Assembly (NCBI GenBank): GCA_003797895.1
Contig: RKQB01000011.1
Location: 85,226 to 149,225 of the forward strand
Length of the DNA: 64,000 nt
Origin: Cyclobacteriaceae bacterium YHN15
Lineage (GTDB): Bacteria; Bacteroidota; Bacteroidia; Cytophagales; Cyclobacteriaceae
Direction: 5' to 3'
Shown here piece after piece: positions 43,423-53,144 of this stretch. How positions within the stretch are numbered: the stretch's first letter is position 1; each line of letters begins with the position of its first letter. The notes under the pieces are model-generated. The model was not told where the DNA came from. It saw nothing but the letters and a program-made list of their open reading frames with translations, and did no database searches. A program made the translations under genes and the position numbers.

Positions 43423-43561
43423 GCTGTGTTCAATAATTAATTGGTTGACTTTTCTGATGCTATTTATTAATTGAAAATTATAATTTTGGCAAAATAAGTG
43501 TTAAAATCTATTAATATCCTATTTCACTATCCCTCGAACTTATTTTTTTTGAATATTTAAC

Positions 43562-43598
43562 AAAAAATCCCTGCCATAGTTTTGACAGGGATTTTTTA
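43562..43598 (-). terminator. intrinsic terminator after the BNR-repeat gene
   Basis: On the minus strand the stem AAAAAATCCCTG/CAGGGATTTTTT surrounds a ~13-base loop and ends in T residues, ~20 bases beyond the gene's stop. Confidence 0.82.
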
Positions 43599-43615
43599 AT
43601 AAACAAAATAAGGTA

Positions 43616-46600
43616 TTATTTCTTTTCCAGTTCAGCTTTCATCTCCTCAATATTCAAGATGTTTGAAATCTGGGATTTTTCTATTTCCCTGAATTTTGTG
43701 AGCTGAATATCTATCTGTCTGGTAATTTCAACCCTTACTTCTTCAGCCCCATCGGTTGGCCTGAATTCACCGGTTCCAACTATGGAGTTTAAATGGGCCA
43801 GTTTGTTGTTCAATCTGATCGGATAATTCAAGGGATCCTGACCGCTCCTGTTTTGGGTTTGATACAATTCTTTTTCAATGTCTGATATGGTTTTTACTAT
43901 AGGTTCTATCCTTCTTTTTTGTCGTGGATTCTTTTGAACTATGGTATCCAGTTCCGCCTTATATTTTCTGATCAGCGTAATTGTTTCATGGGTCTCAGTC
44001 AGCTTATCCCTGACTTTGAGCAGAAAATCATATTGCGCCTGTAGGTCTTCCTGAGTAGACTCATATCTCAAATCCGAAAGTACTTTGAACCGTTGATCCT
44101 GAGACTGGCCATCGACTATTAACCTGACCATATAATCCCCTGGGACAACCTTTGGTCCTCTCAATGGTCCTGACCACATGATCATTCCTTCAAATCCTTT
44201 TGCATCAGGTATTCTCAAATTCCAATTGAATTCATTTGATCCGGTTTTGTATTTCAAGGTATCTTTTTCAATTCCTTTTGAAGAAAATTCCTTGATCAGA
44301 TTTCTTTGATTATCATAGAATTCCAACCTGACTTCTTCTTTAGGCTCCTCTTTCAAATGATAATACACCAAAACGCCACCAGGCCTGTTGGTACCTGCTG
44401 TCTTGGATTCCCTTCTTACACCGTCCAATCTGTAGGAATCCTGCGGTTTGAATAAATGAAAGGGCTTATTCCCGATGTTTTCTGACAATTGATGAATAAC
44501 GGTGAGATCATCAATAATCCAGAAACTTCTCCCTTGGGTTGCCGCAATCAGGTTGTTTTCCTTAATCGTCAGATCAGTGATCGGAACTATAGGAAGATTC
44601 AACTGGAATGGCTGCCAAGATCCACCATCATTGAAAGAAATGTACATGCCTGTTTCGGTACCGGCATAAAGAATTCCTTTTTTTGCAGGATCTGCACGGA
44701 CTACTCTGGTAAAATGCTGGGCGTCTATTCCATTGACGATCTTTGTCCATGATTTTCCATAATCAGTAGTTTTATACAAATAAGGAGCAAAGTCGCCGTT
44801 CTTATAAGAAGTTGCTGCTAAATACAATCCCCCTTCTTCAAAAGGATGTCCTTCCATGCTGTTGATCTGAATCCATTCCGGAAGATCCGCTGGGGTCACA
44901 TTTTCCCAAGTTTTTCCATTGTCCACAGAAACATGTACAAGTCCATCATCCGATCCTGCCCAAAGTACTCCTTGTTTCAAAGGAGATTCGGTAGCGGCAA
45001 AAATGGTACTATAATATTCTACTGATGTGTTGTCTTTTGTAATTGGACCCCCAGAAGGGCCTAATTTTTCTTTGGCATTTCTGGTTAGGTCAGGGCTAAA
45101 GGTTTCCCAAGTCTGTCCGCCGTTGATTGACCTATGGAATTGATTTGATGTTGTATACAATACTTTCGGGTCATGAGGGGAAAAGAAAATGGGGAAATTC
45201 CATTGGAACCTATACTTCATTCCTTCGGCACCATGCCCCATGGGGTTGTCAGGATAAACATTCACATTCCTTCTGGCCCCTGTCCTATGGTTGAGCATTT
45301 GTAGTAATCCACCATAATTACCACCATAAACCACGTCATTATCTGTTGGGTCTACGGCCAACCAACCACTTTCGCTACCTGCGCTTTCTTCCCAGTCTTC
45401 ATCCGTAATTCCTGCACCTTCATTTCTGTGGTTGATACGCATGGTGGAATTATCCTGCTGTGCCCCATAAATTCTATAAGGAAAATGATTATCAGTAGTT
45501 ACCCTGTAAAATTGGGCTGTGGGTTGGTTCATGTAAGTGGACCAGGTCTCCCCTCCATCAAAAGAAACCTGCGCTCCACCATCATCTGCGATGATCATTC
45601 TCTGATTGTCATTCGGGTCAATCCAAAGATCATGGTGATCACCATGCGGCGCATTGGAACTCTTGAAAGTTTTTCCCCCATCCGTGGATTTATGGTAGCT
45701 CACATTGAGCACATACAAGGTGCTATCACTTTGCGTATCGGCATATAATCTGGTATAATACCATGCCCTTTGCCTTAAATTTCTGTCTTCATTGGTTTTT
45801 TCCCAAGTTTCTCCTCCATCATCTGATCGGAAAACGCCTCCTTCCAAATTTTCCACCATTGCCCATAACCTGTTGGAATTTAAAGGAGAAACAGTGATGC
45901 CCATGATGCCCAGCATTCCGGAGGGAAGTCCTTTATTTCTTGAAATTTCTTTCCATGTTTCGCCACCGTCCGTACTTTTAAACATTTTGGAACCCGGGCC
46001 ACCGCTTTCAAGACTATATGGTGTTCTTTTCAATTCCCAAGTAGTAGCATACATCACTTCAGGATTATTGGGGTCCAGAATCAGATCCACCGCTCCGGCC
46101 TGCGGGTTAACAAACAGTTTTTTGTCCCAACTTTTCCCTCCATCTGTGGATTTGTATATCCCTCTCATTTCAGTAGGTTTGAAAATATCTCCTAATACTG
46201 CAGCGTAAACTACATCCGGGTTGGTAGGATGAATCCGTATTCTTGAAATAAAACGGGTTTCTTCCATCCCAAGACTTTCCCATGTTTTACCTGCATCGGA
46301 ACTTTTCCAAAAGCCATAGCCATAGGACACATTCCCCCTGACCGTCTTTTCACCCCCACCCACATAGATGATGTTAGGATCAGAATCCGCTACTGCAACA
46401 GCTCCAATGGATCCCCCAAAGTAACCGTCGGAAATGTTTCCCCAGGTTTTCCCACCATCAGTAGTCTTCCATACTCCTCCACCAGTGGCTCCGAAATAAA
46501 AGGTATTTCTTTCAGAGGCCACTCCCGCTACAGCGGCAGAACGGCCTCCTCGATGTGGGCCTACAAGGCGCCATTGAACCGCATCGTAAAGTTTTTCATC

Positions 46601-46684
46601 ATAGGTCTGGGCCTGTATACTTCCCATATAACCAAAGGAAAAGAACAGTCCTAAGACCAATAACATTCGTAATATTTTATTCAT
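43616..46684 (-). CDS. secreted BNR/sortilin-type beta-propeller protein
   Basis: A 1022-residue protein with a signal peptide (LLVLGLFFSFGYMGSIQAQ). The bulk (residues ~40-720) consists of many BNR/Asp-box repeats of the form S-x-D-G-G-x-T-W (GGVWKTTDGGKTWGNIS, GFWKSSDAGKTWESL, MFKSTDGGETWKEIS, VSVDNGKTWENV and others), folding as one or two beta-propellers like VPS10/sortilin or sialidase-type domains. The C-terminal ~300 residues contain an Ig-like strand region and a helical end (LQAQYDFLLKVRDKLTETHETITLIRKYK). Such proteins are often annotated as glycosyl hydrolases, but no catalytic site is evident. It is probably a surface or periplasmic binding protein. Confidence 0.85.
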   Translation of the reverse strand: MNKILRMLLVLGLFFSFGYMGSIQAQTYDEKLYDAVQWRLVGPHRGGRSAAVAGVASERNTFYFGATGGGVWKTTDGGKTWGNISDGYFGGSIGAVAVADSDPNIIYVGGGEKTVRGNVSYGYGFWKSSDAGKTWESLGMEETRFISRIRIHPTNPDVVYAAVLGDIFKPTEMRGIYKSTDGGKSWDKKLFVNPQAGAVDLILDPNNPEVMYATTWELKRTPYSLESGGPGSKMFKSTDGGETWKEISRNKGLPSGMLGIMGITVSPLNSNRLWAMVENLEGGVFRSDDGGETWEKTNEDRNLRQRAWYYTRLYADTQSDSTLYVLNVSYHKSTDGGKTFKSSNAPHGDHHDLWIDPNDNQRMIIADDGGAQVSFDGGETWSTYMNQPTAQFYRVTTDNHFPYRIYGAQQDNSTMRINHRNEGAGITDEDWEESAGSESGWLAVDPTDNDVVYGGNYGGLLQMLNHRTGARRNVNVYPDNPMGHGAEGMKYRFQWNFPIFFSPHDPKVLYTTSNQFHRSINGGQTWETFSPDLTRNAKEKLGPSGGPITKDNTSVEYYSTIFAATESPLKQGVLWAGSDDGLVHVSVDNGKTWENVTPADLPEWIQINSMEGHPFEEGGLYLAATSYKNGDFAPYLYKTTDYGKSWTKIVNGIDAQHFTRVVRADPAKKGILYAGTETGMYISFNDGGSWQPFQLNLPIVPITDLTIKENNLIAATQGRSFWIIDDLTVIHQLSENIGNKPFHLFKPQDSYRLDGVRRESKTAGTNRPGGVLVYYHLKEEPKEEVRLEFYDNQRNLIKEFSSKGIEKDTLKYKTGSNEFNWNLRIPDAKGFEGMIMWSGPLRGPKVVPGDYMVRLIVDGQSQDQRFKVLSDLRYESTQEDLQAQYDFLLKVRDKLTETHETITLIRKYKAELDTIVQKNPRQKRRIEPIVKTISDIEKELYQTQNRSGQDPLNYPIRLNNKLAHLNSIVGTGEFRPTDGAEEVRVEITRQIDIQLTKFREIEKSQISNILNIEEMKAELEKK

Positions 46685-46813
46685 AGCATGAAGGTTAGAT
46701 TAGTATTGGGTAATTTAATGGTAAACTGTCTTAAAAGAGAACAAAAAATGATTATTGGTAAAAATTTGGGGTGAAAAAAAAAATTTCAAAGTATATGGTT
46801 GAAAACTCAAATT

Positions 46814-46849
46814 AAAAAAAGGCTTCCCGTTAAACGGAAAGCCTTTTTA
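46814..46849 (-). terminator. intrinsic terminator after rpmA
   Basis: On the minus strand AAAAAGGCTTTCCGT pairs with ACGGGAAGCCTTTTTTT around a short TTA loop and ends in T7, ~19 bases after the rpmA stop. Confidence 0.9.
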
Positions 46850-46867
46850 TAAAGTAAAGGGTTTGGC

Positions 46868-47128
46868 TTATGCTTCAGCTGGAACTACGCTGACGTAAGA
46901 TTTACCATCAAATTTTTTCTTAAATGTAACTTTGCCATCAGTGAGTGCAAACAGGGTGTGGTCTTTTCCGACACCCACGTTTTGTCCGGCGTGATGCCTA
47001 GTACCTCTTTGCCTTACGATGATATTACCGGCAATAACTGCCTCTCCACCGAATTTTTTAACACCCAATCTCTTGCTATGGGATTCTCTTCCGTTTCTGG
47101 AACTACCGACACCTTTCTTGTGAGCCAT
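46868..47128 (-). CDS. rpmA: 50S ribosomal protein L27
   Basis: An 86-residue L27 with the conserved MAHKKGVGSSRNGRESHSK start, GGEAVIAGNIIVRQRGT and GKDHTLFALTDG segments. No N-terminal cleavage extension of the Firmicutes type is present. It is in the usual rplU-rpmA order, 31 bases after rplU, and followed by a terminator. Confidence 0.98.
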   Translation of the reverse strand: MAHKKGVGSSRNGRESHSKRLGVKKFGGEAVIAGNIIVRQRGTRHHAGQNVGVGKDHTLFALTDGKVTFKKKFDGKSYVSVVPAEA

Positions 47129-47159
47129 AATTTTATACGTTTAGGATTTCAAAGAAATC

Positions 47160-47471
47160 TTACAAGGTTATATTTTCAATTAAAACTTTCGTAAAATCCT
47201 GTCTGTGACCGTTTTTCTTTTTGTAACCTTTTCTTCTTTTCTTTTTGAAGACAATTACTTTGTCACCTTTCACATGATCAAGTATTTTACCTGATACCTT
47301 GGCACCTGCTAATATTGGTGCTCCAATTGATACTGCACCGTTGTCATCTGCCAACAATACCTCATCAAATTCCACGGAAGCGCCAGCCTCGCCCTGCAAC
47401 TTTGGTGCATAGACCTGCTGATCTTTTGTTACTTTGAACTGCTTTCCTGCGATGTTTATAATTGCGTACAT
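47160..47471 (-). CDS. rplU: 50S ribosomal protein L21
   Basis: A 103-residue L21 starting at ATG 47471 (MYAIINIAGKQFKV). A longer frame to 47576 adds a hydrophobic, non-homologous stretch and is rejected. The C-terminal basic motif FKKKRRKGYKKKNGHRQDFTKVLI is the L21 signature. First gene of the rplU-rpmA unit. Confidence 0.98.
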   Translation of the reverse strand: MYAIINIAGKQFKVTKDQQVYAPKLQGEAGASVEFDEVLLADDNGAVSIGAPILAGAKVSGKILDHVKGDKVIVFKKKRRKGYKKKNGHRQDFTKVLIENITL

Positions 47472-47576
47472 AAATATATTATATTGCTTTAGGAAATTGA
47501 GGTGCAAATATACCAAGTAAAACGATAATAAAAAAACAAACCTTAAAGAAATAAATCGATAGGATAATAAAGTCAA

Positions 47577-48195
47577 AATTTATCCTCTTGGACGTTAATC
47601 TTCTTAAAAGTAAAACAAATTTCAAAAAAACATATTTAAGCAATCAACAAAGTCCGGGTCAATTGAGCCTAAAACACTTTTAAACAATTCAATTCCCGTA
47701 CTGGAGAGAATTATCCTCAAACAAACTCAGCTATTTCAAATAGTTTTGTCTTCTCTGGTGATCAATTGGATTCATTATTTTGATATCCAAAACACACTTA
47801 AAACAGTCCTTACAAATGATCCGGAAATTTTCTTATCATTCAATTCTTAGTAAAGTTATATTTTTTGCAATAACCTGTTTTACAGTTATTTACGAATTTC
47901 AATTTTATTCTTACATAATTGACTATTGGTCAAATTATGATTGTTTTTGAGGCTGAAATATTTTTTTTAAAGAATTATAAAAAACTTTTAAAGTCCTTCA
48001 GAGGCAAATTAGATTAAATTTATACTTTATTTATTACATATTATAATACTGATTTTAAGCTATTTATATTAGTTTTGACTAAAGTTCAAAAAACTAAAAA
48101 CTAAGGGATTTCAAGGGTTTTATTTTTGATTTTTGTTGGTCATATTTGTTCTCGGCCGTTCAAAAGACAGCCCTTATCCAGTCTATGTTAGAAGA
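47577..48195. other. AT-rich gene-free interval between rplU and nrdB
   Basis: About 620 bases lie between two divergent units. I see no open frame with protein-like composition, no tRNA and no strong hairpin. It must hold the rplU and nrdB promoters, but I could not place either with confidence. Confidence 0.6.
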
Positions 48196-48216
48196 TTTAA
48201 AGGCCTAACCTTTAAA
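48196..48216. promoter_or_regulatory. inverted repeat just upstream of nrdB
   Basis: TTTAAAGG-CCTAA-CCTTTAAA is a perfect 8-bp inverted repeat with a 5-base spacer, ending 25 bases before the nrdB ATG. It could be an operator for a dimeric regulator or a leader hairpin. It does not match the NrdR box consensus that I know. Confidence 0.45.
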
Positions 48217-48241
48217 GATTACAACTAAAATAAAAAGAGTA

Positions 48242-49222
48242 ATGCAACAGATAGAACCGATTCTTCAAGAAAACAAAAACAGATTTGTTCTCTTCCCCAT
48301 TCAACATGATGACATTTGGCAATTTTACAAAAAAGCCGAAGCGAGTTTCTGGACAGCAGAGGAAATAGACCTGAGTCAGGATTTGAAAGATTGGAAGAAT
48401 CTCAATGATGGGGAAAGACATTTTATATCCCATGTTTTGGCTTTTTTTGCGGCAAGCGACGGAATTGTGAATGAAAATCTTGCTGAGCATTTTGTATCTG
48501 AAGTACAATATACAGAAGCCAAATTTTTCTACGGCTTTCAGATCGCCATGGAGAACATCCATTCCGAAACCTACAGTCTTCTGATTGATACCTATATCAA
48601 AGACAATGCAGAAAGGGACAAGCTTTTAAATGCGATTGAACACATTGACTGTGTTAAGAAAAAAGCTGAATGGGCTCTTCGGTGGATAGACAACGGGAAC
48701 TTCCAGGAAAGGCTGGTAGCTTTCGCCGCAGTGGAAGGAATTTTCTTTTCCGGTTCTTTTTGCTCCATTTTCTGGTTAAAGAAAAGAGGCTTGATGCCAG
48801 GTTTGACTTTTTCCAATGAATTGATTTCCAGAGATGAAGGTTTGCACTGTGATTTTGCATGTCATTTGTATACAGAACATGTGCTACATCCTTTGCCAAA
48901 GACTACTGTAACTGCAATCATCAAGGATGCAGTTGAAATTGAAAAAGAATTTGTGACTTCTGCCCTTCCTGTAAAATTGATAGGTATGAATTCTGATCTG
49001 ATGTGCCAGTATATTGAATTTGTTGCTGACCGGCTATTGGTTGAGTTGGGTTGCAGCAAAGTATGGAACAGTACTAATCCATTTGACTTTATGGATATGA
49101 TTTCACTGCAAGGCAAGACCAACTTCTTTGAAAAAAGAGTTGGGGATTACCAAAAAGCAGGAGTTATGAAATCAAAAGAAACTGCTGACTCTCCAAAATT
49201 CTCCATAGAAGAGGATTTTTAA
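48242..49222 (+). CDS. nrdB: class Ia ribonucleotide reductase, beta subunit
   Basis: A 326-residue R2 protein of the eukaryote-like type. Metal ligands are visible in ENLAEHF, EAKFFYGFQIAMENIHSETY (E...ExxH) and LISRDEGLHCDFA. The radical tyrosine corresponds to Tyr97 in FYGFQ, as in mouse R2. The C-terminus FSIEEDF matches the short acidic-aromatic tail used to dock on the large subunit. With NrdA it reduces ribonucleoside diphosphates to deoxyribonucleotides under aerobic conditions. It is 38 bases upstream of nrdA on the same strand. Confidence 0.97.
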   Translation: MQQIEPILQENKNRFVLFPIQHDDIWQFYKKAEASFWTAEEIDLSQDLKDWKNLNDGERHFISHVLAFFAASDGIVNENLAEHFVSEVQYTEAKFFYGFQIAMENIHSETYSLLIDTYIKDNAERDKLLNAIEHIDCVKKKAEWALRWIDNGNFQERLVAFAAVEGIFFSGSFCSIFWLKKRGLMPGLTFSNELISRDEGLHCDFACHLYTEHVLHPLPKTTVTAIIKDAVEIEKEFVTSALPVKLIGMNSDLMCQYIEFVADRLLVELGCSKVWNSTNPFDFMDMISLQGKTNFFEKRVGDYQKAGVMKSKETADSPKFSIEEDF

Positions 49223-49260
49223 TTTACCTTAATCCACCAACCTAAAACTATCCAAAAAGC

Positions 49261-51663
49261 ATGTTAGTAATTAAAAGAGACGGACGTAGAGAATCGGTTA
49301 GATTCGACAAGATCACTACAAGAATCGAAAACCTTTGCCATGGTTTGGATGGACGATACATCCACCCAATAGAAGTAGCCAAAAAAGTAATTGATGGTCT
49401 TTATGACGGCGTAACAACAACAGAATTGGACAATCTTGCTGCCGAAGTATGTGCATCTCTTACTGTTCAACATCCGGATTATGCCATTCTGGCCGCACGA
49501 ATAGCTATATCCAACTTACATAAAACCACGAGTCAGTCTTTTTCAAATACCATGAAAAGGCTGTATACATATATCAACCCAAAAACAGGGGAAAACGCTT
49601 CCCTGATTGCACCGGACGTATATGGGGTAGTCAAGAAACATGCAGCCATGCTGGATGAAACGATTGTTTATGACAGAGACTTTGATTACGATTATTTTGG
49701 ATTCAAAACCCTAGAGAAAAGCTATTTGATTAAATTGGATGGTAAGGTTGTAGAAAGACCTCAGCATATGCTCATGAGGGTGGCTGTAGGTATTCACAAA
49801 GAAGATATAGCATCCGCAATTGAAACCTATCATTTACTTTCCCAAAAGTGGTTTACGCATGCCACTCCTACCCTGTTCAATGCCGGTACACCAAAACCTC
49901 AATTATCATCATGCTTCCTGTTAACCATGAAGGATGATAGTATTGATGGTATTTATGATACCTTAAAGCAATGTGCTAAAATATCCCAATCTGCAGGCGG
50001 TATCGGTCTATCCATACACCACATTAGGGCGAAAGGGAGCTACATCAAAGGAACTAATGGTGTTTCTAATGGCATAGTTCCCATGTTGAGAAATTTCGAC
50101 ATGACAGCCAGATATGTGGACCAGGGGGGAGGAAAAAGGAAAGGCAGTTTTGCAATTTACCTGGAACCTTGGCATGCAGATGTAAAGGACTTCCTTGAGC
50201 TGAAAAGAAACCATGGCAAAGAAGAAATGAGAGCAAGAGATCTTTTCTATGCCATGTGGATTCCTGACCTGTTCATGAAAAGAGTAGAACAAAATGATGA
50301 ATGGTCCCTGTTCTGTCCAAATGAAGCTCCAGGATTATCTGACTGCCATGGAGAGGAATTTGAAAAACTATACGAAAAATATGAAAGAGAAGGAAGGGCA
50401 AGGGAAGTAGTTAAAGCTCAGGAATTGTGGTTTGAGATATTGGAATCCCAAATTGAAACCGGTACGCCATATATGCTTTACAAGGACTCTGCCAATAAAA
50501 AATCCAACCAGCAAAACCTGGGAACGATCAAGTCCTCCAACCTTTGTACGGAAATCATAGAATACACTGCTCCTGATGAAGTCGCAGTTTGTAACCTGGC
50601 CTCTATTGCTCTGCCTAAATTTGTGATAACCAAACCTGACGGCAAGAAATATTTTGACCATCAAAAATTGTATGAAGTAACCAAGGTTGCGACGAAAAAC
50701 CTCAATAAGGTCATTGATGTCAATTACTACCCTGTAGAGGAAGCACGAAGATCAAACTTCAGGCACAGACCTATAGGCCTTGGCGTTCAAGGCTTAGCAG
50801 ATGCCTTTATCATGCTCAGAATGCCTTTTGAGTCAGATGAAGCTAAGGGTTTGAACGAGGATATTTTTGAAACCATATATTTTGCAGCCATGGAAACTTC
50901 CATGGAATTGGCAAAAGTAGAAGGTACCTATGAGACCTATGAGGGTTCCCCTGCATCCAAAGGTATATTCCAGTTTGACATGTGGGGAGTAACGCCGAGA
51001 TCAGGAAGATGGGCATGGAATGAATTGAAAGAAAAAGTAAAAAAATATGGCGTAAGAAACTCCCTTTTGGTAGCCCCTATGCCTACTGCTTCTACTTCTC
51101 AGATATTAGGAAACAATGAGTGTTTTGAGCCATATACGTCCAATATCTATACCAGAAGAACCCTCTCCGGTGAATTTATTGTAGTCAACAAACACCTGAT
51201 GAGAGACCTGATCAATTTAGGTCTTTGGAATGATAACATGAAAAACAGGTTGATTGCAGCCAACGGCTCGGTTCAAAATCTCCCTGGAGTACCACAAAAT
51301 ATCAAGGATATCTATAAAACAGTTTGGGAAATTTCCCAAAGGACAATCATAGATATGGCTGCCGAAAGGGGTGCCTATATCTGTCAATCCCAAAGCATGA
51401 ATGTCTTCATGCAGGACCCGAATTTCGGTAAACTGACTTCCATGCACTTCTATGCATGGAAAAAGGGATTGAAAACAGGCATGTATTATTTAAGGTCACA
51501 GGCTGCGACAAGCGCCATACAATTTACAGTTGATAAGTCTGCTTTGGAGCCTGAAAAAAAAGCAGCTACTCCTCAAGCCCTAGATATGAGTAAATCGGTC
51601 AAACAGGATGCCATTGCATGTTCTCTGGATGATCCGGAAGGATGTGACATGTGCGGAAGTTAA
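49261..51663 (+). CDS. nrdA: class Ia ribonucleotide reductase, alpha subunit
   Basis: An 800-residue R1 protein. The N-terminal ATP-cone (MLVIKRDGRRESVRFDKITTRI, residues 1-90) is the dATP/ATP activity switch. The barrel holds the catalytic NLCTEI loop (SSNLCTEIIEY), ATPTLFNAGTPKPQLSSCFL and the PMPTASTSQILGNNE radical-transfer region. The C-terminus has the redox-active pair in GCDMCGS. Similarity is to the eukaryote-like group, matching NrdB. A terminator follows 28 bases after the stop. Confidence 0.97.
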   Translation: MLVIKRDGRRESVRFDKITTRIENLCHGLDGRYIHPIEVAKKVIDGLYDGVTTTELDNLAAEVCASLTVQHPDYAILAARIAISNLHKTTSQSFSNTMKRLYTYINPKTGENASLIAPDVYGVVKKHAAMLDETIVYDRDFDYDYFGFKTLEKSYLIKLDGKVVERPQHMLMRVAVGIHKEDIASAIETYHLLSQKWFTHATPTLFNAGTPKPQLSSCFLLTMKDDSIDGIYDTLKQCAKISQSAGGIGLSIHHIRAKGSYIKGTNGVSNGIVPMLRNFDMTARYVDQGGGKRKGSFAIYLEPWHADVKDFLELKRNHGKEEMRARDLFYAMWIPDLFMKRVEQNDEWSLFCPNEAPGLSDCHGEEFEKLYEKYEREGRAREVVKAQELWFEILESQIETGTPYMLYKDSANKKSNQQNLGTIKSSNLCTEIIEYTAPDEVAVCNLASIALPKFVITKPDGKKYFDHQKLYEVTKVATKNLNKVIDVNYYPVEEARRSNFRHRPIGLGVQGLADAFIMLRMPFESDEAKGLNEDIFETIYFAAMETSMELAKVEGTYETYEGSPASKGIFQFDMWGVTPRSGRWAWNELKEKVKKYGVRNSLLVAPMPTASTSQILGNNECFEPYTSNIYTRRTLSGEFIVVNKHLMRDLINLGLWNDNMKNRLIAANGSVQNLPGVPQNIKDIYKTVWEISQRTIIDMAAERGAYICQSQSMNVFMQDPNFGKLTSMHFYAWKKGLKTGMYYLRSQAATSAIQFTVDKSALEPEKKAATPQALDMSKSVKQDAIACSLDDPEGCDMCGS

Positions 51664-51690
51664 CAGCATTTTAGAGTTCGTTTGATGCTA

Positions 51691-51725
51691 AAAAAGCGCA
51701 AGACTTTGTCCTGCGCTTTTTTTTT
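51691..51725 (+). terminator. intrinsic terminator after nrdA
   Basis: AAAAAGCGCAAGAC pairs with GTCCTGCGCTTTTT around TTT with one mismatch, ending in nine T. It lies 28 bases after the nrdA stop. Confidence 0.9.
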
Positions 51726-51758
51726 AAATTACCTTTGAATTCAAAAACCTCCTTCCCT

Positions 51759-52226
51759 ATGGTACTTTCAACAGATCAAATCCAGAATGCTTTAAAAATG
51801 CTTAAAGCCGATACAGCATCCTTGTTTGGTAAAATGACAGCCCAACATATGGTAGAACATTTGACCATAACACTCAAGTTATCTATTGGCAAAATCAAAT
51901 ACCCTCCATTCACGCCAAGTGAAAGGGCACTTATTGCCAAACAAAACCTCTTGTTCACGGAGCTGGAAATGGGAATGGGCATGACGCCACCAAATGATAC
52001 TGGAGAGCTTTATCCTCTAAAATATCCAAATCTGGAAAAGGCCAAAGAAGCACTTCTACAGGCTTGGGAAGAATATATTTCCTATTATGAACAAAATGAT
52101 GGTGCATCCGCAGTCCATCCCAGGTTCGGGCACCTCAATAAGGAGGAATGGGACAGATTTCACTTCAAGCACATGATGCACCACTTCAAGCAATTTGGGG
52201 TATGGGAGAGTGATGCCAAAGGCTGA
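51759..52226 (+). CDS. DinB/DUF1569-like putative metal-binding protein
   Basis: A 155-residue protein from the ATG at 51759 (a TTG 24 bases upstream is possible). It has a four-helix-bundle look with His residues at the ends of helices: GKMTAQHMVEHLT near the N-terminus and DRFHFKHMMHHFKQFGVW near the C-terminus. These are the positions of the metal ligands in DinB-like/DUF1569 proteins. The long loop with PSERALIAKQNLLFTELEMGMGMTPPND separates them. Members may be thiol-dependent transferases, but the substrate here is unknown. The gene starts shortly after the nrdA terminator and is convergent with the membrane-protein gene at 53144. Confidence 0.75.
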   Translation: MVLSTDQIQNALKMLKADTASLFGKMTAQHMVEHLTITLKLSIGKIKYPPFTPSERALIAKQNLLFTELEMGMGMTPPNDTGELYPLKYPNLEKAKEALLQAWEEYISYYEQNDGASAVHPRFGHLNKEEWDRFHFKHMMHHFKQFGVWESDAKG

Positions 52227-52249
52227 TTCAACCGGCTAAAAAAGGATAA

Positions 52250-52300
52250 AGGGAAATTTTTCTTATCTCTTATATCTTGCGTCTTGTGTCTTATGCCTTC
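52250..52300. repeat. CTTGTGTCTTA-type short repeat run
   Basis: A run of TCTTAT/TCTTGCG/TCTTGTG/TCTTATG units follows the DUF1569-like gene. It resembles the CTCTTGC runs near 63815-63850 in flavour, suggesting a dispersed simple-repeat family between genes. Confidence 0.5.
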
Positions 52301-52337
52301 AAATTGACATCTACTAATAAGAAATCTCATAACCACA

Positions 52338-53144
52338 CTACCAAACATACCTTCTCTCCGCATTCTCCAGAAACTTTTCAAATTGTTCTTTGAATTCTTC
52401 ATGTTTGTATTTCCCCTCATCAATTCCATCCTTTCCTACCTCTGCCTTATTGACCAATTCAAAATATGCCTGTGGGAATTCATCCGAATACATTTTAGGG
52501 AGTACTTCCAATTTAGAAAGCCCCATATAAACGGTGAATAAAAGGAACAGTGACATTAAAACAATAGACCTGTCTTTACTCTTTGCAATAAATGAAATGG
52601 AAGTTCCCTTTTCGGCGCCATAGTAAAGCTCCTTTTTGTTGTAGGAAATGACTACAAAAATCACAAGTAAGGCAAAGGCAATAATACCAAAAACTTCTGA
52701 AAACAAGGGCAAGAACGGAGTTACTGTCATCGATAGGATATACAATATCAAAGCTGCATAAAAACAAAAGGCTAACCAGGCCAGGACTTTGTTTTTTTTT
52801 ATAATTTCTTGGAATAACTTGAATACTTTAATAGAATAAACAGCCACTAGTAATCCTCCTGCCAATCCAAATAATAATTCAACCAACTCAAAATGTATGT
52901 AAAATACCCTTAAACCCAGGATGATTGAAATAGTGAACAAACCTATCAGTTCAGAAATTATTAAATAATCGACTTTCGATTTATTCTTCAAAAGATAAAC
53001 CAACTGGGTAAGAAATAACAAACCAAAAACAAAGGCAATCACCCCCATGATTTTGAAACCATAGCTGTTCTGGGCCATGGAAGCAAATGCTCCCATTACC
53101 AATAGAACAAAAAGCAGGTAATAATATGTGATATATTTCTTCAT
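52338..53144 (-). CDS. seven-helix membrane protein, last gene of the cyclase-TIR/STAND operon
   Basis: A 268-residue protein with seven predicted membrane helices (about residues 5-24, 31-52, 60-85, 87-109, 120-148, 150-168 and 195-213) and a charged ~55-residue C-terminal tail (EVGKDGIDEGKYKHEEFKEQFEKFLENAERR). No named family is recognised. The start ATG overlaps the stop of the second STAND gene (ATGA), so it is translationally coupled to that operon. Small polytopic proteins at the end of signalling or defence operons often act as membrane effectors or receptors; that role here is inference from position only. Confidence 0.75.
   Translation of the reverse strand: MKKYITYYYLLFVLLVMGAFASMAQNSYGFKIMGVIAFVFGLLFLTQLVYLLKNKSKVDYLIISELIGLFTISIILGLRVFYIHFELVELLFGLAGGLLVAVYSIKVFKLFQEIIKKNKVLAWLAFCFYAALILYILSMTVTPFLPLFSEVFGIIAFALLVIFVVISYNKKELYYGAEKGTSISFIAKSKDRSIVLMSLFLLFTVYMGLSKLEVLPKMYSDEFPQAYFELVNKAEVGKDGIDEGKYKHEEFKEQFEKFLENAERRYVW

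Noticed and set aside
47472..47576. N-terminal extension of L21
   Set aside because: The standard L21 begins MYAII at 47471; the extension is hydrophobic and not homologous.
47577..48241. possible small gene or RNA in the long rplU-nrdB gap
   Set aside because: The region is AT-rich with frequent stops in all frames, and apart from the short inverted repeat near nrdB I saw no strong structure.
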